Shown here piece by piece: positions 14,461 to 23,800 of a stretch of DNA of 32,187 nucleotides. The notes beneath the pieces were generated by a model that made no database searches, was not told the origin of the DNA, and worked only from the letters and a program-made list of their open reading frames with translations. Origin of the DNA: Bacteroidales bacterium (GTDB lineage Bacteria; Bacteroidota; Bacteroidia; Bacteroidales; F082); NCBI GenBank assembly GCA_013141455.1, contig JABFQW010000098.1:1-32187 (forward strand), given 5' to 3'. Position 1 is the stretch's first letter, and each line of letters starts with the position of its first letter. The position numbers were made by a program, and so were the translations under genes.

Positions 14461-16062
14461 TTATTGATTAGCTATCATTAGATTGGCCAGATTTTTATCC
14501 TTCTCATAAATATCATCATAAAACTCTATTTCGCCCTTTTCATTCACCCATGCGGTAAAATAACCGATATACACAGGGATTTTATTTTTTAACAGACAGA
14601 TACTTTCTTTGCCGCTATGCATCGCGGAATCAATTTTTTTTGGAGTCCAGTCGGGGTCATCTTTTAATATTGAAATGGCAAGATCGCGGGCTCTTCCAAC
14701 CCTGACACAGCCATGACTGAATGCCCTGCTTTCCCTATCGAACAGGCCTTTCGAAGGTGAATCGTGCAAATAAATTTCGTTCGAATTTGGGAACATGAAC
14801 TTTGCCAATCCCAAAGAATTCTTTTTGCCGGGTTTCTGACGTACCTGACCATTGTTCCATTCCATATTGTGCGATACAAGGTAATTTGTATCTTTGGTCA
14901 TTCCTGGTTTAACTTCTTGGTTGATAATATTTTGGGGTAAATTCCAATACGGGCTGAATACGATATAGCTCATCTTTCCCCCGAAAATTACTGTTTTTGT
15001 CATGGTTTTGCCAACCACCACCGGCGATTCCAATTCATTTTGCCCATCGCGGTAGAAATTCAGTTTGTAAGAAGGGATGTTTACAAAAATCATTTCCTTC
15101 GCATCCACTATTTCGGGCGAAATCCATCGGCAACGCTCCATATTCACCATGATTTGCTTGATCAATTCACCAATCGGGACATTTAATTCATTGATTAGTT
15201 TTGGGGTAATCGATGAGGTTGGATTTTTGCCATTGCGCCTCTGATAGTTCTTAATCGCAGCAACCAATTCAGTATCAAACCTATTGCTGCAGTCATTCTT
15301 TTTTATATCACCCGTTAAAAACAATCGTTCTCTTATTTGCCTGATTGCCCGGGCCGTGTCGCCCCTTTTATAAACTTTCACTTTCGGATCAAGGTCGATT
15401 GGTTTCCATAAACCGGTTTTCTCAATCTCACGATATTGTTGCAATACAGTGCGCAACTTGAAGTATTGTCCGAACAATACTTTTTCACTTTGGTTTGCTG
15501 TGTCTGAATTTATGAATACCGAATCGAGTAAATTATTGTATGACAACTGTTTGCGTGGCAGAAGCCAACCCATTGCAGAGGTAGTTTTTTCATCGAGCCC
15601 ATTATAAACTTTATCCGTATAATACAGAAATAAACTTGTCAGCATGAGTTCCGTTTCGGTTTTGGTGAGTTTGTTTTCTAATTCGTATTCAAATACACTA
15701 TTTATTTTATCCTGATACGGGAAGATGGAGGATATCCCTTCGGGTTCGAGATTTTTCGATTTGCTGTATAATGAATTACCAAACTCCACAACACCTTTAT
15801 TGTCGAACCAGATGTGGTTGAATTTTTGTTTCCTGTAAATGGATGTTACATTTTCTTCATACTTTTTTAATCCGGGATACGATTGAAAGAAATCAACAAC
15901 CAGGACACTGTCGAAAGGCAGATTGTTTCGTAGGTTTATACTACCCTGCAAATGAGGATCAAGGGCCGATTTAGCCGATGGTCTTTTGTATCGGTCGCAT
16001 GATGTGGTTAAAACTGATACTAAAATCGCAATTGAAGTGAGCAGTATATAGAACTTTTGCAT
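14461..16062 (-). CDS. Large L,D-transpeptidase (YcbB/LdtD-like), probable lipoprotein
   Basis: The product is 533 aa from the ATG at 16062. That start begins a lipoprotein-type signal (MQKFYILLTSIAILVS, then LTTSC); the in-frame ATG at 16104 would put 14 polar residues before it. Order of parts: N-terminal scaffold region (ENVTSIYRKQKFNHIWFDNKG, LLPRKQLSYNNLLDSV); peptidoglycan-binding helix bundle (YKRGDTARAIRQIRERL, FDTELVAAIKNYQRRNG); catalytic YkuD domain (YLHDSPSKGLFDRESRAFSHGCVRV) with the cysteine at residue 452. It forms 3-3 cross-links or attaches proteins to peptidoglycan in the periplasm. It is the third cell-wall enzyme in 3 kb. The lipobox is weak (L at -4). Confidence 0.92.
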   Translation of the reverse strand: MQKFYILLTSIAILVSVLTTSCDRYKRPSAKSALDPHLQGSINLRNNLPFDSVLVVDFFQSYPGLKKYEENVTSIYRKQKFNHIWFDNKGVVEFGNSLYSKSKNLEPEGISSIFPYQDKINSVFEYELENKLTKTETELMLTSLFLYYTDKVYNGLDEKTTSAMGWLLPRKQLSYNNLLDSVFINSDTANQSEKVLFGQYFKLRTVLQQYREIEKTGLWKPIDLDPKVKVYKRGDTARAIRQIRERLFLTGDIKKNDCSNRFDTELVAAIKNYQRRNGKNPTSSITPKLINELNVPIGELIKQIMVNMERCRWISPEIVDAKEMIFVNIPSYKLNFYRDGQNELESPVVVGKTMTKTVIFGGKMSYIVFSPYWNLPQNIINQEVKPGMTKDTNYLVSHNMEWNNGQVRQKPGKKNSLGLAKFMFPNSNEIYLHDSPSKGLFDRESRAFSHGCVRVGRARDLAISILKDDPDWTPKKIDSAMHSGKESICLLKNKIPVYIGYFTAWVNEKGEIEFYDDIYEKDKNLANLMIANQ

Positions 16063-16130
16063 TGGTTTTCGTGGTAAAGTATTAGTTAGTTCAGATGTGA
16101 TCATATTTACCCATCCTGTTCAAAATAAAT

Positions 16131-16295
16131 GCCCGGGTTTATTTTTTCGGATATAAACGTAAACTATGAAAGTACTTCTCTCTTCTGCATTGTACATAAG
16201 AAAAGCAATTCCCTGGCAAAAATACTCAAAGCTTGCCTGATTAAAAAATAAGGTGTGAATGTTGCAACTTTTTTCCTTTTTAGACACTAAGTTTT
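16131..16295. other. Upstream region of the L,D-transpeptidase gene
   Basis: No gene is visible. A minus-strand -7-like box TATTTTTG (16217-16224) could start the transpeptidase transcript with a ~150-nt leader, but has no partner -33 box. The stretch from 16331 to 16579 also holds no recognised gene. Confidence 0.35.
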
Positions 16296-16330
16296 AAAAA
16301 AAAATGGGTGTTGCCATTTGTGGCAACACC
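16296..16330 (-). terminator. Intrinsic terminator of the 18891-16580 operon
   Basis: On the minus strand GGTGTTGCCA pairs with TGGCAACACC (16307-16316 with 16321-16330) around a 4-nt loop and is followed by a run of nine T. It lies 250 nt past the DUF975 stop, so the transcript would have a long 3' trailer. Confidence 0.85.
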
Positions 16331-16579
16331 TGTTCTGTATAAACCATCCATGCGATTTGGTTTATTGGAAAGACTTTACATTTTTCGTTAGCAGATATAG
16401 GCATAGCATTCATTCAAACTAAATGTCAATAACCGAAACGCATCGAAAAAACATCAGGGCAAAGCGAATAGTCGGTTCAACTTTTGAATTAAACCTGTAT
16501 GCTTCTGCTTTTGATATGATTTAACGAAACAGATGTTCAAAGATGAATAATAAGATGATATGGCCTCTCAGACATCCAT

Positions 16580-17188
16580 TTAAATGGATTCGGCACTCAT
16601 CTGATTATCTTTAATATCATCATAAAACTTTGCAAAAGTAACCTGGATCCATGGGATGAGCCAAAAGTACCCGATTCCAAGTGTTAAAACACAAAGTAGT
16701 GCCCAACCTAAAAAGCGAAGATACAGGCGGAATAATTTTGCTTTATAACCATTCATCATGGCTTTGCTTTTATCGAGGGCCTGCATGGGTGAGATGGATG
16801 TGTCTTCCGCCATAATAAAGAATGTCATAGAATAGGAAAAGGCAGCGATAATACCCGGAATAATCAGAAGAATTGACCATAATAAAACGAATAATACCAT
16901 CAGCAGGTAGGCTCCCAACGTGTTTCCAAAATTGTAAAACCCACTGAATATTTGCCCGACATTGGCTTGTTGTCTTCTTGACAGGGATAGTGAAAAATAG
17001 GAGACCCCAACGGCCATCGGACCGGCGATAATCAGGCTAAGCAGACCGGTAGCAGGAAAAAATATGGACGGAACCTGAATAGCACCGACCACAAGAAAGT
17101 ATATAATAAATGCTCCGATGGCCAATCCCCATTGCCCGCTAAGGGATTCCTTAGCCATTTTCATTAAAACTACATTTTCTGTTTTCAT
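16580..17188 (-). CDS. DUF975 family integral membrane protein
   Basis: This 202-aa polytopic protein has about five hydrophobic segments (GLAIGAFIIYFLVVGAIQV, LLSLIIAGPMAVGVSYF, LGAYLLMVLFVLLWSILLII, IIAAFSYSMTFFIMAE, LGWALLCVLTLGIGYFWLIP). The DUF975 marks are the SLSLSRRQQANVGQIFSGF loop and ALDKSKAMMNGYKAKLFRLYLRFLGW near the end, plus IQVTFAKFYDDI. Function is unknown. It is the last gene of a three-gene minus-strand operon, 31 nt after the methyltransferase. The start ATG at 17188 is followed closely by MKMAKESLSGQW, the usual N-terminal amphipathic segment of the family. Confidence 0.88.
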   Translation of the reverse strand: MKTENVVLMKMAKESLSGQWGLAIGAFIIYFLVVGAIQVPSIFFPATGLLSLIIAGPMAVGVSYFSLSLSRRQQANVGQIFSGFYNFGNTLGAYLLMVLFVLLWSILLIIPGIIAAFSYSMTFFIMAEDTSISPMQALDKSKAMMNGYKAKLFRLYLRFLGWALLCVLTLGIGYFWLIPWIQVTFAKFYDDIKDNQMSAESI

Positions 17189-17219
17189 TTTGTTTTGTTT
17201 TTGGTTTTATTAGTGTTAG

Positions 17220-17981
17220 TTATTTCTGTGCAATGATAAGCATTTCAAAATCTTCTGTTGTCAGTTTGTCGTTCCTGCTGTAAGATCCAAGTTTCGCCCC
17301 ATAAATATCGATGGTTTTAAATTGCAGCGATTTCAGCAACCAGCTAATTTCCGATGGTACGTAATACCTTTCGTTACAAACCATTTCTCTTTTTTTCCCG
17401 GAATCATCCTCAATGGAAGTGACATTTGTATCACGGAAAGTCATTAAATCAAAGGTGTTTTTATCATAGCTTGCATTGCCGTCTCCTTTTTGCGAGGCAA
17501 GGAAGTCTTTTACCGAGTGAAACAGCGGGAACAATCCGTTCAGGGTGGTAAAAATCAGTTTTCCATTCTCTTTCAGTGCATTCGCGGCACTTTGTAAAAT
17601 TTTAAAATTCATTTCATCGGTTTCCATCAAAGGAAATCCACCTTCGCAAAGCATGATGGCCAGATCAAATTCGTTAGCGAAAGGTAAATTTCTTGCATCT
17701 AATTTCCGAAATTCAATTTGTAAATTACTTGCAGAAGCTTTTTCTCTTGCCCGTTTTAATTGCGATGCAGATAAATCGATGCCGGTGATTGTATAACCTC
17801 TTTTGGTCAGCTCAATCGCGTGTCGTCCGGTTCCGCATCCGATATCGAGTATCCTGATTTGTTTGTTGAAACCAATTTCCGACTCAATAAAATCACATTC
17901 GCCATTGGTTCCTTGTGTAAATACTTCATTGTCATACTTCAAACCGTAGTTTTCGAAAAGTGTTTCGTACCATTGTTTCAT
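17220..17981 (-). CDS. Class I SAM-dependent methyltransferase
   Basis: The 253-aa cytosolic enzyme has the SAM-binding motif I LDIGCGTG (45-52), the acidic ribose-binding residue in ITGIDLS, motif II/III-like segments (EFRKLDARNLPF, FDLAIMLCEGGF) and ENGKLIFTTLNGLFPL. It is a full-length Methyltransf_25/11-type fold. The substrate cannot be read from the sequence. It lies between two membrane protein genes in one transcription unit (41 nt after the upstream gene, 31 nt before DUF975), so a membrane-associated or small hydrophobic substrate is a reasonable guess only. Confidence 0.9.
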   Translation of the reverse strand: MKQWYETLFENYGLKYDNEVFTQGTNGECDFIESEIGFNKQIRILDIGCGTGRHAIELTKRGYTITGIDLSASQLKRAREKASASNLQIEFRKLDARNLPFANEFDLAIMLCEGGFPLMETDEMNFKILQSAANALKENGKLIFTTLNGLFPLFHSVKDFLASQKGDGNASYDKNTFDLMTFRDTNVTSIEDDSGKKREMVCNERYYVPSEISWLLKSLQFKTIDIYGAKLGSYSRNDKLTTEDFEMLIIAQK

Positions 17982-18021
17982 AGTGTCATTTATTAGAATG
18001 ATTCATATTACTATCCATTGA

Positions 18022-18891
18022 TTATGAAGGTTTTGGTTTAGTGATTGCCGACATGATAAAGATGAATCCTGCATATACAATCAACGCCAAAACCATGAAT
18101 ACGGCTAATACTGAAATAGAAAAGTCGGGTGCATGGTCGAGATACATTAAAAAGCCCATCGAACAAACCGCAGTAATCGTAGTTATAAAAAAGCCATAAA
18201 AAAGCAATTGAACCGAAATCGCGCTATTTGGCCGTGTCCACAAGAGATAAACACTTAATAAACCGAGCGGGATGGATAATCCCAGATCGAAATACCGGAT
18301 TACCCAAAACAGTACCGGACTTTGCTCATACGATACAGAGATGGTATTGTTGATGACCATCACTACCTCTTTTAGCCACATCATCGAAAAAAGCAGAAGG
18401 AATATTACGAATATGGCCGAGTAAATAATCATTGGCTTCTTTTTGAATGTAATTGACACATCTTGTGTGAATAAAGTGTTTGAATATAACAAAATCAGCA
18501 AACCGCTGATGATCAGAAACAAAAAGTGAAACGTCAGTTTCTCACTGTTTCCCGAATAATTGGCAAATCCCCATTCCATTCCTATTCCCATGCTCAGTCC
18601 ATAATAAATCAAATAAACCGGTGTAAGTATAACCAGGTATCGTGAAAAATCCTTGTTTAAGATATGTGTTACGCCTCCGGTTATCAAAAGTGGCGCCATC
18701 AGAAACAGATTGACCAGATCCTGGCCTTTTATTTGACTTATGCCCGAAAGGGAGGTTTTGTAATGTATTGCATTCAGAAAAAACGGGCCGTAAATTGTCA
18801 GATAAATTAAAATACCTCCACATAGTATGGAGATAATACCAATGATCATTTTCTCGAAATCTGCAATTTTTTGAGAGGTAGTTGTATTCAT
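18022..18891 (-). CDS. Polytopic membrane protein of unknown family
   Basis: The 289-aa product from the ATG at 18891 has about eight hydrophobic helices (MIIGIISILCGGILIYLTIY, LVNLFLMAPLLITGGV, VILTPVYLIYYGLSMGIG, FHFLFLIISGLLILLY, IIYSAIFVIFLLLFSMMWL, LSIPLGLLSVYLLW, LFYGFFITTITAVCSMGFL, VLAVFMVLALIVYAGFIFIM) and almost no soluble domain. I do not recognise the family. The frame is open to a TTG at 18984, but that codon falls inside the -7 box of the promoter at 18982-19012, so translation must start downstream and the ATG at 18891 is the first available. First gene of the operon running to 16580. Confidence 0.75.
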   Translation of the reverse strand: MNTTTSQKIADFEKMIIGIISILCGGILIYLTIYGPFFLNAIHYKTSLSGISQIKGQDLVNLFLMAPLLITGGVTHILNKDFSRYLVILTPVYLIYYGLSMGIGMEWGFANYSGNSEKLTFHFLFLIISGLLILLYSNTLFTQDVSITFKKKPMIIYSAIFVIFLLLFSMMWLKEVVMVINNTISVSYEQSPVLFWVIRYFDLGLSIPLGLLSVYLLWTRPNSAISVQLLFYGFFITTITAVCSMGFLMYLDHAPDFSISVLAVFMVLALIVYAGFIFIMSAITKPKPS

Positions 18892-18981
18892 CGATGTGTT
18901 TTTACATGCATTTTCAGTAAATCCAGAAAAAACTCCGGGTTCATTTTTTTGTCCGATATTTTTGGATGATTTACTTCCCAA

Positions 18982-19012
18982 CAAAAATAGTGTGTAATTC
19001 GTTTATTTACAA
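18982..19012 (-). promoter_or_regulatory. Promoter of the three-gene operon
   Basis: On the minus strand TTG (19012-19010), a 20-nt spacer, then TATTTTTG (18989-18982): both boxes and the spacing match the Bacteroidota consensus. The transcript would start near 18975, leaving a leader of about 85 nt before the ATG at 18891. Confidence 0.75.
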
Positions 19013-19099
19013 TCAGATTCAAAAATTATTTTTCATGGTTTTGCGGTTGAAATAAGTGGTTAATGATGCACTACCTCTGCCAATCGAATGAACAATATT

Positions 19100-19107
19100 T
19101 ATCTTTG
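19100..19107 (+). promoter_or_regulatory. -7 box (TATCTTTG) for the DUF2062 gene
   Basis: Exact TAnnTTTG match 26 nt before the ATG at 19134. At 20 nt upstream the sequence is TCTG, a weak TTTG match. It is divergent from the promoter at 18982-19012. Confidence 0.5.
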
Positions 19108-19133
19108 GACTCTGATTTGAAACTGCAACAGCT

Positions 19134-19622
19134 ATGGTTCCGAAATTCATTACGTACTTCAGGGATAAGATTCTTATACCTTTCAGGCTCGTTCCTAAGG
19201 ATGGCCTAACGCCCGGCAAACTTGCCTTTTCGGTAACAATCGGTATTATTACCGGATTATTTCCTGTGTTTGGTGCAACCACCCTGCTATGTTTACTTCT
19301 TACCTTGTTGTTTCGTCAGAATTTGTTGGTGGTGCAGTCGGTGCAATGGCTAATGGCAGTTTTTCAAATCCTCCTTATCATTCCGTTTATGCGCCTTGGT
19401 GCCTTATTATTGAAACGGCCTGAATTACACATTAATCTTGATCAAATAAAATCAGCATTTGAGCCGGGTATGATAGAAGGAGTACAAACCCTGGGGATGT
19501 TTCATTTATACGGAATACTTGGCTGGACAGTATTGGCTTTTCCGTCGGCTTTCATTTCATATTTCGCATTTCTGGCGGTATTCAGGAAGAAGAACCAAGC
19601 AATAAATCTTGATATTGAATAA
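19134..19622 (+). CDS. DUF2062 domain membrane protein
   Basis: This 162-aa protein has the DUF2062 pattern: DGLTPGKLAFSVTIGIITGLFPVFGATTLLC (residues ~24-55), where SPxxxAxxxAxGxFxGxxPxxG-like spacing is kept, then hydrophobic segments VQWLMAVFQILLIIPFMRLGALLL and GILGWTVLAFPSAFISYFAFLAVF. Members are small inner-membrane proteins, sometimes next to glycosyltransferases; function is not settled. It is a single gene, convergent with the lipoprotein gene at 19637 (14 nt between stops). No terminator hairpin is visible between them. Confidence 0.88.
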   Translation: MVPKFITYFRDKILIPFRLVPKDGLTPGKLAFSVTIGIITGLFPVFGATTLLCLLLTLLFRQNLLVVQSVQWLMAVFQILLIIPFMRLGALLLKRPELHINLDQIKSAFEPGMIEGVQTLGMFHLYGILGWTVLAFPSAFISYFAFLAVFRKKNQAINLDIE

Positions 19623-19636
19623 CCAATACGATAATT

Positions 19637-20401
19637 TCAAAAATCAACAGACTTCTTCGAATCATTCTTCCGATACCTGTCAGCAATGGTGAAATACACG
19701 CCGAAGCTGAGGCGGGAAGGCTCGAAATTCAAATTTGGATTGGTTAGATTTTTGGAAGACATGAGCTGGAACTGTAGCTTTACATATTTCCATCCACCAC
19801 GGATGGTAAAAGCCGGTTCAACAAGATAAGAAGTTTTATGATGGGCTATCGCATCCACTTCATCAAAATCATTTCCATATGTAATAGACTGGATATCTAT
19901 TTTATTAAAATTGAGTCTGCATACGCGGGTTGACAAGGCAAAATCAAATCCTTTAAACGTGATGCCCACCGATGGCTGCAGAAATATCCGGGTGAACGAT
20001 AAGTCTGAATTACCAAGATTTGTATTGTCGTCACCATAATTATGGTGTTGGTTGCCACCACCATAGCCACCATATATCTCGAACACACCATTTGTTTTGA
20101 ACGGTTTATAATACCCGATTGCCCCTTCAATTAATTTCCCTTTTGCCCAATTATTCCCTGAATCTTTTCCACCTTGTGCATGAATAAAGTTTGTCATCAC
20201 TGCAATGTGGTTGGTAACCGAGTAGGCAACCTGTCCATCAATGGCATTTGATTCTCCTCCTCCTCCAATAGATAAAGAGGCACGGTACTCATTCTTTTCC
20301 ATGAACAACGGCACATTCTGCGTATTTGGCACATAATAATAATGCGTGCAACTGCTAAACAATACGGCGATTAAAATGATGGATACGATTTTGTTTTTCA
20401 T
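19637..20401 (-). CDS. Outer-membrane beta-barrel-like lipoprotein
   Basis: The 254-aa protein has a lipoprotein signal (MKNKIVSIILIAVLFSSC, lipobox cysteine 18). The rest is a string of amphipathic beta strands with aromatic ends (YRASLSIGGGG, IDGQVAYSVTNHIAVMTNF, GAIGYYKPF, VFEIYGGYGGG, FLQPSVGITF, LSFGVYFTIADRY), as expected for a small OM barrel of the OmpW/outer-membrane-protein-like type. Barrel plus lipidated N-terminus is common in Bacteroidota. No specific family name can be given. Its own promoter is seen at 20443-20472. Confidence 0.75.
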   Translation of the reverse strand: MKNKIVSIILIAVLFSSCTHYYYVPNTQNVPLFMEKNEYRASLSIGGGGESNAIDGQVAYSVTNHIAVMTNFIHAQGGKDSGNNWAKGKLIEGAIGYYKPFKTNGVFEIYGGYGGGNQHHNYGDDNTNLGNSDLSFTRIFLQPSVGITFKGFDFALSTRVCRLNFNKIDIQSITYGNDFDEVDAIAHHKTSYLVEPAFTIRGGWKYVKLQFQLMSSKNLTNPNLNFEPSRLSFGVYFTIADRYRKNDSKKSVDF

Positions 20402-20442
20402 CGTTACTGTTTTGGATTGTAACTGGTTTTGTTGATACAGTT

Positions 20443-20472
20443 CAAAGATAACGATAATTTATTCATATCCAA
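20443..20472 (-). promoter_or_regulatory. Promoter of the lipoprotein gene
   Basis: On the minus strand TTG (20472-20470), a 19-nt spacer, then TATCTTTG (20450-20443), matching the Bacteroidota -33/-7 pattern. The leader is about 35 nt to the ATG at 20401. Confidence 0.7.
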
Positions 20473-20736
20473 CTGATTTTTAATTAATCTGAAACATACC
20501 CACCTATTTTTATATGTATTTATCAATCGAACCGACACATTCACTACATTGAGTTTCTGATATAGGTAACAAATACTCACTGAGTCTTCCTGTTACAAAG
20601 CAGATTTGTTTGTCGATCCATTTAATCCTTGCTAATAATCAGCATACCCATTTACCGGATTTAAACCCAGCCCTACCAAATTTAAATTCATGTCCACCGG
20701 ATAAAAACAGTGCAAAACAGGCTGATTCAATAGCCA

Positions 20737-20744
20737 TATTTTTG
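20737..20744 (+). promoter_or_regulatory. Candidate -7 box (TATTTTTG) for the five-gene secreted operon
   Basis: The only exact TAnnTTTG match on the + strand in the ~400 bp before the operon. It would give a leader of ~115 nt. No clear TTG lies 19-21 nt upstream, so the call is tentative. Nothing else is recognised between 20473 and 20864. Confidence 0.35.
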
Positions 20745-20864
20745 CTGCGATTAAGATTATCATGATGGTTTTTCCCGATTTACAGCGACTGTTTCACCCA
20801 ACAAACTTTCGCTCAGTCACGAAAAGCCTTCCTGAAATAAACTGAACAAAAAAAAATAATCATA

Positions 20865-23800
20865 ATGAAAACAACCTTATTATTCACGAAACACTCAATC
20901 ATCCTAGTAGTCATGCTGTTTGCCTGTCAGTTGTTGATCGCTCAAACGATTCCACAGAAAATTTCATTTCAGGGGCGACTTCTTGAAAGTGATGTTGCCG
21001 TAACAGGAACGAGGGATTTCACTTTTTCGTTCATCGGAACGGCCTGGACAGAGCTCCATCCGGCGGTTCAGGTAACCAACGGATTATATACCGTTTTACT
21101 GGGTTCAACAACACCTATCCCGATAAGTGTTTTTAATGATTTCGCAAGTGCATCACTCCATATCGTAGTGAACACCACACCATTATCACCCGACATCGCG
21201 GTAGGTTCATCGGCTTATGCTTTTAAAGCTGAAAAAGCTGACGAAGCCGCAACTGCGTTGATTGCCGATGATGCAACAAAAATCGGAGGAACTGCAGTGA
21301 GTATTGATACCCCGTTGGGAAACCAGTATCTCCGTTTTAACGGAACCAACTGGGCTCCTTCAACAGGCGATTGGCAACAGAATGCCCCGAACAACTTAGT
21401 CAATACAAATGAAGGTAATGTATTCATTGGCAACGCGATAGGTAACGGAAAACTGAGTGTTTATACTTCTGATCAAACAGGAATAGCATCGCGAACTACC
21501 GGAACCTATGGTCTTCATGCCCAAATGGAATCGGTTGTAAATGGAACCGGTTTTGGTTATGGCAATTCGCAGGCCGCCGTGTTGGGATATGCCTATAACG
21601 GACGACAGTATCAGTTTGGTGTCGCAGGTTACCGGTATTCTTTTGGCGAAGGCAATTCGGCAGGTGTGTATGGCGCTGTCAGCATTTCGAATAATCCTCC
21701 CGCATGGGGTGCACTGGGTTATGAAGATACCGGTCTTGGATGGTGGGGCGGTTATTTTCATGGAAATATTTTTACAGACGGCCAGTTACAGATTGCAGGC
21801 GGCTCGCCTGGTGCAGGTAAAGTGCTTACTTCGGATTTAAACGGTCTGGCAAGTTGGCAGACAGCCGCAGTGAGCAGCCAATGGACAACATCAGGACAGA
21901 ATATTTATTACAATCCTGCCGGTGGCAGCGGATATGTAGGTATTGGTCTTGATGCACCAACCGCAGCCTTACACGTGAAAATACCCGATGTTTATAATGA
22001 TTTTCATACGATGGAGGTTGAAAATACTTCCACCTCAAACGGAGCCAGCAATTTAACAGGCATTTATAGCAAAATAAATTCAACCTCGGAGTTTGGTGCC
22101 AATACAGCCGTGTTTGGTTATGCAGCCGGAACCACCGGTGGTGGAATCGGTTTGAAAGGTGTTTCGGCAGGTGATTTGGGTATTGGAATATATGCTGCAA
22201 CCACAAATGGTTCGCATAATACCAAAGCGCTTATGGCCGTGGCAGGTACCGACAGCAGTTTCTGCGGTTATTTTTTAAACGGTAAAAGTTATTTCAGCGG
22301 AAAAGTCGGGATCGGCGTTTCTGCACCCGAATATCAGCTGGAGGTTAAAGGCGAAAACACGACATACTCAGGCACCATGATCGATGCCGAAAATACCGCT
22401 TCAGCTATGGATTCGTTCTCAATGGCAATTCAGGGTAAAATCAACACTTCAGCATCAGTTGAAGCCGGAACAGCCATTAATGGTTTGTCGGCGAATACGC
22501 TTGGGGCCGGGATTGGTGTAACCGGCCGTACAGCTGGTGTTACAGGTAAAGGAGTTGTTGGTATTGCCTCACACGCCAGCGGGGCAAATTATGGTGTTTA
22601 TGCCCGCACATACAGCGCTTCCGGATTTGCAGGATATTTTTTGGGAGGCAAAAACTATTTCGAAGGGAAAGTGGGTCTCGGAACAACAGAACCCGATGAA
22701 TCCCTCGTGATTGGATTACCGCTGCACGGTGCTTTCAGTGTCCCTGCTATCTCTGTAGGTGATGATAATGGAGGCGCCATCGACATCGTTTCGACCAATC
22801 TCCGTTTCACAACGCAGGTGATCCCATTGTTAAACAGCACCATCATCACGGCTACTGATGTTGATGGTTATGGGCTTGGCAATATCGTTTATATTGCTGA
22901 TCAAATCGGAATCGGTATCACACCAACACAGGCCAAACTTCATGTACACAATGGCGGAAACGAACACACAGCCTATTTTGCAGGGAGCGGCGATGGGTTG
23001 AACTATGCAACCATTAAGAGCGAAAACACTGCTGCAACCGGCGTTGCGGCACATTTTAAATCGTCAGGAAGTGAAGCTGCCTTAGTTGTTGAAAACACTG
23101 CAACAGGTCCCATTTTTCAGGCATTTGGCTCGAATGGCGTCAACCGTGAATTTAGCATCAGTAACAACGGGACAGTTAGTATTTTCAATGGCAACGAAAA
23201 TGAAACCATCCGGCTTGATCCCACTGAATTCGGTGAAACCGAAGGTGCGCAAATTTCATTGTGGAATAGTGTGGATGTTGCAACAATCATACTTGATGCC
23301 GATGAGTCGGGCGTAGGGCGTGTAACGGCTGACGCGGCCACCCTTGGCGAAGCCATCATCGGAGGATTAACGGTTGATGCTGATGGTACAATGATACTTC
23401 GAAACGGAAGCAATGTTGCCACAGTAAAGATAGATCCGTCAGAAGCCGCACCCGCCGAAGGGGGTCAGATTTCCCTTTGGAACGCCTCAGGTGTAGCTTC
23501 AATCTTAATTGATGGTGATTATAACAATTCGGGCAGGGGAAGAATATCGACCAATGAACTTGAAATTACAGGAGGTGCCGATATAGCCGAACCTTTTGAT
23601 GTTATTGATTTTGATAATATTGAACCGGGTACTGTATTAAGTATTGATCCTGAGAATGCCGGACAATTAAAAATTTCAAACCTTGCTTATGATCGTTGTG
23701 TGGCCGGTATCGTCAGCGGTGCAAGTGATGTAAATCCTGGTATCATATTAAAACAGACGGGAACAAAAGCTGACGGAAAACATCTGGTTGCATTAACCGG

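Noticed and set aside
18891-18984. N-terminal extension of the membrane protein from a TTG at 18984.
   Set aside because: The TTG lies in the -7 box of the operon promoter, so it would not be in the transcript.
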